From the NCBI RefSeq assembly GCF_905171765.1, contig NC_053398.1, forward strand, positions 44,298,323 through 44,362,322: 64,000 nt of DNA. Reading direction: 5' to 3'. Positions within the stretch are counted from its first letter, which is position 1; each line of letters opens with the position of its first letter. Positions 10,431 through 19,794 of the stretch are shown one piece after another. Source of the DNA: Bufo bufo (taxonomy: Eukaryota > Chordata > Amphibia > Anura > Bufonidae). The position numbers and the translations under genes are program-made. A model generated the notes under the pieces. The model did no database searches. It was not told the DNA's origin and was given only the letters and a program-made list of their open reading frames with translations.

Positions 10431-12440
10431 ATTTTTTTGGCCCAAGTTAGCGGAAATTATTTTTTTTTTCTTACAAAGTCTCATATTCCACTAACTTGTG
10501 TCAAAAAATAAAATCTCACATGAACTCACCATACCCCTCACAGAATCCAAATGCGTAAAATTTTTTAGAGATTTATATTCCAGACTTCTTCTCACGCTTT
10601 AGGGCCCCTAGAATGCCAGGGCAGTATAAATACCCCACATGTGACCCCATTTCGGAAAGAAGACACCCCAAGGTATTCCGTGAGGGGCATATTGAGTCCA
10701 TGAAAGATTGAAATTTTTGTCCCTAGTTAGCGGAAAGGGAGACTTTGTGAGAAAAAAATAAATAAAATCAATTTCCGCTAACTTGTGCCAAAAAAAAATA
10801 ATTTCTATGAACTCGCTATGACCCTCATTGAATACCTTGGGGTGTCTTCTTTCCAAAATGGGGTCACATGTGGGGTATTTATACTGCCCTGGCATTCTAG
10901 GGGCCCTAAAGCGTGAGAAGAAGTCTGGGATCCAAATGTCTAAAAATGCCCTCATAAAAGGAATGTGGGCCCCTTTGCGCATCTAGGCTGCAAAAAAGTG
11001 TCACACATCTGGTATCGCCGTACTCAGGAGAAGTTGGGCAATGTGTTTTGGGGTGTCATTTTACATATACCCATGCTGGGTGAGATAAATATCTTGGTCA
11101 AATGCCAACTTTGTATAAAAAAATGTGAAAAGTTGTCTTTTGCCGAGATATTTCTCTCACCCAGCATGAGTATATGTAAAAAGACACCCCAAAACACATT
11201 GCCCAACTTTTCCTGAATACGGCGATACCACATGTGTGACACTTTTTTGCAGCCTAGGTGGGCAAAGGGGCCCACATTCCAAAGAGCACCTTTCGGATTT
11301 CACAGGTCATTTACCTACTTACCACACATTAGGGCCCCTGGAAAATGCCAGGGCAGTATAACTACCGCACAAGTGACCCCATTTTGGAAAGAAGACACCC
11401 CAAGGTATTCCGTGAGGGGCATGGCGAGTTCCTAGAATTTTATATTTTTTGTCACAAGTTAGCGGAAAATGATGATTTTATTTTATTTTATTTTTTCCTT
11501 ACAAAGTCTCATATTCCACTAACTTGTGACAAAAAAATAAAAACTTCCATGAACTCACTATGCCCATCACGAAATACCTGGGGGTGTCTTCTTTCCAAAA
11601 TGGGGTCACTTGTGGGGTAGTTATACTGCCCTGGCATTCTAGGGGCCCAAATGTGGAATATGGGCCCCTTTGCCCACCTAGGCTGCAAAAAAGTGTCACA
11701 CATGTGGTATCTCCGTACTCAGGAGAAGTTGGGGAATGTGTTTTGGGGTGTCATTTTACATATACCCATGCTGGGTGAGAGAAATATCTTGGCAAAAGAC
11801 AACTTTTCCCATTTTTTTATACAAAGTTGGCATTTGACCAAGATATTTATCTCACCCAGCATGGGTATATGTAAAATGACACCCCAAAACACATTCCCCA
11901 ACTTCTCCTGAGTACGGCGATCCCACATGTGTGGCACTTTTTTGCAGCCTAAGTGGGCAAAGGGGCTCACATTCCAAAGAGCACCTTTCGGATTTCACTG
12001 GTCATTTTTTACAGAATTTGATTTCAAACTCCTTACCACACATTTGGGCCCCTAGAATGCCAGGGCAGTATAACTACCCCACAAGTGACCCTATTTTGGA
12101 AAGAAGACACCCCAAGGTATTCGCTGATGGGCATAGTGAGTTCATGGAAGTTTTTATTTTTTGTCACATGTTAGTGGAATATAAGACTTTGTAAGAAAAA
12201 AAAAAAAAAAAATCATCATTTTCCACTAACTTGTGACAAAAAATAAAAAATTCTAGGAACTCGCCATGCCCCTCACGGAATACCTTAGGGTGTCTTCTTT
12301 CCAAAATGGGGTCATTTGTGGGGTGTTTGTACTGTCTGGGCATTGTAGAACCTCAGGAAACATGACAGGTGCTCAGAAAGTCAGAGCTGCTTCAAAAAGC
12401 GGAAATTCACATTTTTGTACCATAGTTTGTAAACGCTATA
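10431..12440. repeat. Inverted-module array inside the TTAA element
   Basis: Modules such as GGAAAGAAGACACCCCAAGG, AGTCTCATATTCCACTAAC and TGTTTTGGGGTGTCATTTTAC alternate in both orientations. Axes lie near 10755, 11130, 11490, 11815 and 12205. The similar 83-codon frames found on both strands here are the same palindromic module read twice and are not genes. A-rich tracts mark several axes. Confidence 0.8.
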
Positions 12441-12811
12441 ACTTTTACCCAAACCATTTTTTTTTTACCCAAACATTTTTTTTTTATCAAAGACATGTAG
12501 AACAATAAATTTAGAGCAAAATTTATATATGGATGTCGTTTTTTTTTTGCAAAATTTTACAACTGAAAGTGAAAAATGTAATGTTTTTGCAAAAAAATCG
12601 TTAAATTTCGATTAATAACAAAAAAAGTAAAAATGTCAGCAGCAATGAAATACCACCAAATGAAAGCTCTATTTATGAGAAGAAAAGGAGGTAAAATTCA
12701 TTTGGGTGGTAAGTTGCATGACCGAGCAATAAACGGTGAAAGTAGTGTAGGTCAGAAGTGTAAAAAGTGGCCTGGTCTTTCAGGGTGTTTAAGCCATAGG
12801 GGCTGAGGTGG
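12441..12811. other. A/T-rich right end of the TTAA element
   Basis: Apart from poly-T/poly-A tracts and the terminal GCTGAGGTGG, nothing is recognisable here. No open frame of interest is present. Confidence 0.5.
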
Positions 12812-12815
12812 TTAA

Positions 12816-13243
12816 TTGTGCGGATCACAGGCCCCTGTAAGAGATCGGGTGCTGGCAGGCAGCAGGGGGCAGTCATGTACACAGTTCCCAGTATATTCTA
12901 ACTTGAAGCGTCCCCATCACCATGGGAACGCCTCTGTGTTAGAATATACTGTCGGATCTGAGTTTCACGATGTAACTCAAATCCGATGGTATATTCTAAC
13001 ATAGAGGCGTTCCCATGGTGATGGGGACGCTTCAAGTTAAAATATACCATCGGATTGGAGAAAACTCCGATCCTATGGTATATTAACTCCTGACTTTACA
13101 TTGAAAGTCAATGGGGGACGGATCCGTTTGAAATTGCACCATATTGTGTCAACGTCAAACGGATCCGTCCCCATTGATATGCATTGTAATTCAGGACGGA
13201 TCCGTTTGGCTCCGCACGGCCAGGCGGACACCAAAACGACAGA
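12816..13243. mobile_element. Palindromic block, copy 2, right part
   Basis: It resumes the block cut at 8652 (TTGTGCGGATCACAG). It is the inverted counterpart of 796-1170, with the same nested hairpins TATACCATCGGATT and CAAACGGATCCGTCC. It stops abruptly at about 13243 against the next element, whereas copy 1 continues into 795-621. Confidence 0.65.
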
Positions 13244-14057
13244 AGTTCGGGCTTGGGATCAGTGTTCTGTAGATTGTATTATTTTCCCTTATAACATGGT
13301 TATAAGGGAAAATAATAGCATTCTGAATACAGAATGCATAGTAAAACATCGCTGGAGGGGTTAAAAATATATAAATAATAATTTAACTCACCTTAATTCA
13401 CTTGTTCGTGATGCCGGCATCTCCTTCTGTCTTCATCTGATCTCTGTGTAGCAACAGGACCTTTGATGACGTCACTCCGGTCATCACATGGTATGTCACA
13501 TGATCTTTTACCATGGTGATGGATCATGTGATGACCAGAATGACGTCACCAAAGGTCCTGTTGCTGCACAGAGATCAGATGAAGACAGAAGGAGATGCCG
13601 GGCTGCGCGAACAAGCGGACTAAGGTGAGTTAAAAACAAGCGGACTAAGGTGAGTTAAATTTTTTAACCCCTCCAGCGATGTTTTACTATGCATTCTGTA
13701 TTCAGAATGCTATTATTTTCCCTTATAACCATGTTATAAGGGAAAATAATAATGATCGGGTCTCCATCCCGATGGTCTCCTAGCAACTGTGCGTGAAAAT
13801 CGCACCGCATCCGCACTTGCTTGCGGATGCTTGCGATTTTCACGCAACCCCATTCATTTCTATGGGGCCTGCGTTACGTGAAAAACGCACAAAGAGGAGC
13901 ATGCTGCGATTTTCACGCAACGCACAAGTGATGCGTGAAAATCAACGCTCATGTGAACAGCCCCATAGAAATGAATGAGTCGGTATTCAGTGCGGGTGCA
14001 ATGCGTTCACCTCCCGCATCGCATCCGCGCGGAATACTTGCTCGTGTGAAAGGGGCC
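13244..14057. mobile_element. Harbinger-type element, left-truncated
   Basis: It is homologous to the complete element at 15733-16560: both share TTATAACATGGTTATAAGGG, GAATGCTATTATTTTCCC and TGCGATTTTCACGCAACC. The right end is GTGAAAGGGGCC followed by TAA (14058-14060). The left end is missing at the join with the palindromic block. The interior contains a hairpin with GATGACGTCACTCC and its partner. The right flank is the left edge of segmental copy B. Confidence 0.75.
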
Positions 14058-17000
14058 TAAGTAGTTTTTTCATGAGATATTTCCTTGACAATAGAAGAAA
14101 TCTTTTGTAAAAGCCGGAGGGAAATGTAGTATTACATGGTAGTCATATAAATGAATATCCATGCAATACATAGATGGGCCACGTCTGTCAGTGCTTAGAT
14201 CTTGTGGTGGCTCATAGAGGGTGGTCTCTGCAGAGAGGAGGAGGGAGACAATGCAGTGAGAGAGGGACGGACAGAGATTTTGCAGAGAGAGAGAGACGGA
14301 CAGAGACACTGCAGCTAGTTTTAGTATGTATTTCATCCCTCCATAGTACTGGATTGACAGCTGTGCCACTCAGTACTGCTGTGTAATATCCTACGTGGTG
14401 CTGTAGGACAGGGTCTCCATATCTCTATGTGCTGTGTATAGGAGACATCATAGCAGCTATTCTTCAGCCACTAGCATAAGGAAAACTTCCAATTAGAGTT
14501 TGAGCCTGCTGTTATTTAAACTGGTGAAAAAAGCAGAATACAGTCAGATATAGTGCTATTCCTCATGTATACACACAATATTCTGAAAACTCAGCTGCTT
14601 TAAGGCCACATATACATGGTGCTTTTTACGTGCAGATTTTTATGTGGAAAATCCACTGCGTAATACAGTACAAAATCTCATCTACTTGGTGTGGAAATCT
14701 CAAAATCTGCAGCACCAATTGTTTGTGCGGATTTTCAGTGCAGATTTCATTCCTTGCAATGCAGAGGGTGAGATTGGGCAAATTTGTGTCAAAATCAGCA
14801 ACAAAATCCGCAAGTGACACAAGTTTTTTTTTTTTGTTTTATTTTTTATTTCCAGAAGCGCAGAGAAACTTGCATGGAAAATCTGCATAAACTACACGGC
14901 TGTGTGCATGTATCTTTAGGCTGCAGCTGAGATGCTACTTCGTGTTTGAGACGATGAGCAACTTTACGGTGGGATATGTTATCATGCCAGGATATTTCCC
15001 AGCAGGCTCTGGTTTGATTATGCGATCCTTTACTTTTCTCATATAAAAGGATCACATAGGGGATCTATGAATCACAACGCGCCCGCCACACATCATGCAC
15101 GGTAATTCCTAACTACGCCATCCTTGCGCTTGTGCCTTCTTTATCATTATGTGGTTGAAATCCCAGAACATCTACACCAGGCACTGGGAACAACAAGCTA
15201 CCCCTCTGTACTGTCATAGCTGCAGAATGTATTCGAGACAACTTGTCCACAGTTTTCGTAAATTATTGTATGCTCCATGATATAACAATTCCGGAGCATC
15301 TTTTCTTAGAACTCTACATTATGCTGTTCCTCCGTTATTCCTGCTAGAAGTTTATCAATAGATTTGACAACTGGGTGCTAACAGTTGGGTGTGTGCCCCT
15401 ACATAGTCTGGCATTGTCTACTCAGTGCTGACACTCTCAGACTGTGCAGGCGCCCTCCCCTTTCACAAGGGGTATGGTCAAATCTATATTCAACGGTTTT
15501 ATCATAAATTTCTAGTAGGAGTAACAGAGGAACGCCAGTGCACAGAGTTAATAGAAAGGATGCTTTCAAATTCTTATTTCACAGGGAATACCATTATTTA
15601 CATAAACGGACATGTCAGGAGAGGAGATGGATCCTCTTTACATAAATTAGACTTTACTCCCCGTGCTTTTTCCACAAATTATTTAGTTAAAATACCATCG
15701 AAGCTTTACTATAGCTTCCTCCACAACAATAAGGCCCCTTGCAGACGAGCGTGTCCGGATTAGGTCCGGATGCGTCCCGGTGCATTGCGGCAAACCCACG
15801 CGAGTAGGAACGCAATTGCAGTCAGTTTTGACTGCGATTGCGTTCCGATGTTCAGTTTTTATCGCGCGGGTGCAATGTGTTTTGCACGCGCGTGATAAAA
15901 AACCGACTGTGGTACCCAGACCCGAACTTCTTCACAGAAGTTCAGGTTTGGGTTAGTTGTTGTGTAGATTGTATTATTTCCCCTTATAACATGGTTATAA
16001 GGGAAAATAATAGCATTCTGAATACAGAATGCATAGTACAATAGGGCTGGAGGGGTTAAAAAAATAAATAAAAAGGATCATGTAGTGACGTCATCAAAGG
16101 CCCTATTGCTCACAGATGAAGACAGAAGCAATGCCGGCTGCGCAAACAAGTGGATTAAGGGGAGTTAAATTATTATTATTTTTTTTTAACCCCTCCAGCC
16201 CTATTTTACTATGCATTCTGTATTCAGAATGCTATTATTTTCCCTTATAACCATGTTATAAGGGGAAATAATAATGATCGGGTCCCCATCCCGATCGTCA
16301 CCTAGCAACCGTGCGTGAAAATCGCACCGCATCCGCACTTGCTTGCGGATGCTTGCGATTTTCACGCAACCCCATTCATTTCTATGGGGCCTGCGTTACG
16401 TGAAAAACGCGATTTTCACGCAACGCACAAGTGATGTGTGAAAATCACAGCTCATGTGCACAGCCCCATAGAAATGAATGGGTCGGGATTCAGTGCGGGT
16501 GCATTTCGTTCAACTCATGCATCGCATCCGCGCGGAATACTCGCCCGTGTGAAAGGGGCCTAATAAGGGAAGTTGTTGGTCACTGGGCACAGAGGGCATA
16601 TTAATTTTTATCAAGTAGACTATTCCTCACTCCACGCAGCCCCTGGTTTATTACAGCGAGCCGCGTGGATTGGGACTTTATTTGCATTTTAATCATTTGC
16701 AGGATTTACTTTGCTTTTATCAGATATTTTGACATTTAGCTATTAATTTCAGAAAAGGATATATATTTTTTTCATTATTATGCTATTCATGATTAATCTA
16801 AAAAAAAATATCTTTTTTTGTTTTGCTGTTATGATGAGCTGCATGCGGAAAGATTAGTTTTGTTTTATGATGCCAATTAGTGATGGACGAACATCGGCCG
16901 GGACGGTTAGCGAAGGCTTTAATGGCAGGCGAACCTGAAAAACCTTCAGGTCATATTTGCAGCCACCAAATACTTACTAGAAGTGCACAAATAGTCCCAC

Positions 17001-17202
17001 AACATGGACAGTCACATACCAGAGGGGGATCATTGGCAAAAATTCCCACAAAAAATATGTATTTTAATCAGGGGCCATTTTTATGCGCCTTAAAGAGAAA
17101 GTCTCAAAAATGTGCCCTGCTGGAGCCTAGAAAAATTGTATTTTAGGCCACGGGAGTACAGGCCCCAAAAATCATGCTTTCACCTGACAGAAAATAACTT
17201 CT
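14058..17202. repeat. Segmental duplication, copy B
   Basis: This is the direct duplicate of 3852-6573, offset by about 10.2 kb. Subtracting its private 828-bp insertion and the private 424-bp insertion of copy A, the two copies have almost the same length (about 2.3 kb). Its right part begins the hAT element that continues to 19.5 kb and beyond. Its left edge coincides exactly with the TAA target duplication of a Harbinger-type element. Confidence 0.85.
15733..16560. mobile_element. Harbinger-type element, 828 bp, complete, present only in copy B
   Basis: The ends GGCCCCTTGCAGACG and CGTGTGAAAGGGGCC are flanked by TAA at 15730-15732 and 16561-16563. Copy A reads CAACAATAATAAGGG at 5932-5946, which is the pre-insertion site with a single TAA. 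A 3-bp TWA duplication with GGCC termini is diagnostic of PIF/Harbinger. The interior is strongly palindromic (TATAACATGGTTATA; TTAACCCCTCCAGCC against its complement). It encodes no transposase. Confidence 0.9.
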
Positions 17203-17219
17203 GATGATGTGGCTGTAGG
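16876..17219. mobile_element. Left part of an old hAT element
   Basis: TAGTGATGGACGAACATCGG resembles amphibian hAT termini. A paralogous fragment lies at 6246-6573. The body continues after the nested element at 19492 and, by continuity, into the transposase remnant on the minus strand. I could not find the matching opposite terminus near 23.2 kb. Confidence 0.5.
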
Positions 17220-17570
17220 CAGTGGCGTACCTAAGGTGTTTGGCACCCGGGGAAGGTCCTTTCTCTGGCACCCCCTTCCCCTCCCCAATACTTGACCACA
17301 GAACTCTTACATCCAGGGACATCTCCTGTCATGTAGACCTTCTCTTTCCTCTTCTCCTCCGTTAGACCGCCATGACAAATTCTTTCAGCCTCATCTCGTC
17401 TCTACAGAGTTTGTAACTCAGACATGTTAAATTTCTCTGTTTTTCCATCAACCTCCCAATCCTGGTGTCCCCACAGTGTCATCCTGCTGCCACCCCCAAT
17501 ACTGTGCCCGTTGTGCCCCCCAATGCCCCAGGTACTATACTGCTGAAAAAATAGTTACCCCAGTAGACAT

Positions 17571-17704
17571 AATTGGGGGCATTTATCAAACTGGTGTAAA
17601 GTACAACTGGATTTCCAAAAGATCTGTCAAATATGAAAGGTGGAATCTGATTGGCTGCTATGGGCAACTAAACCAGTTCTACTTTACACCAGTTTGATAA
17701 ATTA
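17571..17704. mobile_element. Palindromic MITE
   Basis: GGGGCATTTATCAAACTGG at the left is mirrored by CCAGTTTGATAAATTACCCC at the right. The inner arms GTGTAAAGTA and TACTTTACAC also pair. It is nested in the hAT element. The target duplication is not clear. Confidence 0.65.
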
Positions 17705-17869
17705 CCCCAACTGTCCCTATAGTGTCCACAGCAGTTATAATGTCCCCTAGAGTGCCCCCAGTAATAATAACACCCTATAATGTGCTCCAGGTAATAATCC
17801 CTGTATAGTGTCCCCAGCTATAATAGAATTGCCCTTACAGTGCCTCCCTAATAACAACACCCCCCACGC

Positions 17870-19145
17870 TGCCCCCATATAGTAATTTTCCGCACACCGC
17901 ACCCACATAGTAATCCCCCATAGTAAATTGCCCCCCACACAGTAATTTCCCCCACACTGCCCCCATATAGTAATTTGCACCACACAGTAATTTCCCTCAC
18001 ACAGTAATTTCCCCCACACAGTAATTTCCCCCACACTGCCCCATATAGTAATTTCCCCTCACACAGTAATTTCCCCCACACTGCCCCATATAGTAATTTC
18101 CCCTCACACAGTAATTTCCCCCCTCACTGCCCCATATAGTAATTTTCCCCACACAGTAATTTCCCCCACACTGCCCCCATACAGTAGTTTCCCCCACACT
18201 GCCCCCACAGTAATTTCCCCCACATATTAATTTCCCCCACACTGCCCCATACAGTAATTTCGCCCACACTGCCCTTACACAGTAATTTCCCCCACACTGC
18301 CCCATATAGTAATTTGCCACACACTGCCCTCAGACAGTAATTTCCCCCACACTGCCCCATATAGTAATTTCCCCTCACACAGTAATTTCCCCCCATACTG
18401 CCCGATATAGTAATTTTCCCCACACAGTAATTTCCCCCACACTGCCCCATACAGTAGTTTCCCCCACACTGCCCCCACAGTAATTTCCCCCACATAATAA
18501 TTTCCCCCACACTGCCCCCATACAGTAATTTCCCCCACACAGTAGTGTCCTCCACACTGCCCCCACACAGTAGTGTCCTCCACACTGCCCCCACACAGTA
18601 GTGTCCCCCACACTGCCCCCACACAGTAGTGTCCCCCTCACTGCCCCCACACAGTAGTGTCCCCCACACTGCTCCCACACAGTAGTGTCCCCCACACAGT
18701 AGTGTCCCCCACACTGCCCCCACACAGTATTGTCCCCCACACAGTAATTTCACCCACACTGCCCCCGCACAGTAATTTCACCCACACTGCCCCATACAGT
18801 AATTTCCCCCACAGAGCAGTGTCCCTACACTGCCCCCACACAATAATTTCCCCCACACTGCCCCTACATAGTAGTTTCCCCCCCCACTGCCCCCACACAG
18901 TAGCTTCCCCCACACTGCCCCCACACAGTAGCTTCCCCCACACTGCCCCCTGCACAGTAGTTTCCCCCACACTGCCCCAGCACAGTAGTTTCCCCCACAC
19001 TACCCCCACACATGAATTTCCCCACACTGCCCCATATAGTAATTTGCTCCACACAGTAGTTTCCCCCACATTGCTCCATATAGTATTTTGCCCCCAACAT
19101 AGTAATCCCTCCCATAATAATTTGCCCCCACACAGTATCCCAACA
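17870..19145. repeat. C-rich minisatellite in a hAT element
   Basis: The repeating unit is about 28 bp, with the pattern CACAGTAATTTCCCCCACACTGCCCC and point variants (AGTAGTGTCC, ATATAGTAATT). It is shown here only in part. Long minus-strand frames reading WGKLLCGGNYCV and a plus-strand frame arise because the unit lacks stop codons. They are not genes. Confidence 0.9.
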
Positions 19146-19794
19146 TAATATTTTTCCCCCACATGTCCTCCTGTGTCCCTCGTGTCCCCCAAAGTTCTCA
19201 CATAAAATAAAAAACTAAAAGCTAAATACTCACCTATGTCCAGGTGCTTGCTCACAGAGGAAGGCGCGCACACTTCATTGTGCTGCTGCATCCTGGCACA
19301 GGCGCACACAATGACGTCATCACTCACGCCTGCTCTGGGAGTTCACTACCGCATAGGCCTCAGGCGTCAGCGTTCCAGCACTGAGCGCTTCCATCTGTAT
19401 CGATGGAAGCGCTCATTGCTTCTGGCACCCCCCTGAGGGCCAGCACCCACGGCGGACCGCACCCCATCCCCCACCCCCAGGCACGCCAATGGCTGGAAGT
19501 ACATTAGGCGGTCACTGGATAAAACATTTACTGTAGGCCAGTACAGGCCCCAAAAATTAGGCATTGACCTGACCTGACAAAAAAGAACTTGTGATGATGT
19601 GGCTGGAGGTACATTAGGTGGTCACTGGCTAAAAATGTTACTGTAGGCCACTGGAGTGCAGGCCCCAAAAATTAGGCATTCACTTGACAGAAAACGTATT
19701 TTATGCCGCTGTATATACATAAGACAAGGACCATTCTTTGTTTTGGGTGGTGGCAGATATGTGTGAGCTGGCATAAGGAAATTCAATTACACGT

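Larger units (their letters stand above)
8653..12811. mobile_element. 4.16-kb nonautonomous element with TTAA target duplication
   Basis: The left end CCACCTCCGGACC and the right end GGGGCTGAGGTGG are inverted repeats flanked by TTAA at 8649-8652 and 12812-12815. The uninterrupted site survives at 2248-2278 (CTGAGGGGTTAATTGTGCGG), which proves the boundaries. TTAA duplications are typical of piggyBac and Kolobok elements. No transposase is present, so I cannot choose between them. The interior holds a hairpin tandem array (9050-10430) and a set of mutually inverted modules (10430-12440). Confidence 0.85.
17220..19491. mobile_element. Nonautonomous hAT element, 2.27 kb
   Basis: It starts CAGTGGCGTACCTAAGG and ends AGGCACGCCAATG, with inverted termini of the CAGTGGCG hAT type. 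The 8-bp flanks are GCTGTAGG (17212-17219) and GCTGGAAG (19492-19499), matching at 6 of 8 positions. The paralogous uninterrupted text at 19605 (GATGTGGCTGGAGGTAC) supports the insertion point. The cargo is a palindromic MITE and a 1.3-kb minisatellite. The hairpin at 19380-19420 (GAGCGCTTCCATC and partner) recurs in the hAT elements at 33.4 and 44.4 kb. Confidence 0.8.

Noticed and set aside
10608..12194. Repeated 83-87-codon frames on both strands (GPFAHLGCKKVSH...)
   Set aside because: The same palindromic module read from both sides within the TTAA element; no protein similarity is recognised.
7200..14057. One single Harbinger-type element spanning both GGCC termini
   Set aside because: The flanks are TTA on the left and TAA on the right, the termini differ, and the right end belongs to a different family (homologous to 15733-16560).
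17747..19327. Gly/Trp/Cys-rich minus-strand frames of up to 229 codons, and a Pro/His/Ser plus frame
   Set aside because: Translations of the ~28-bp minisatellite inside a hAT element; the frames shift at each unit-length change.
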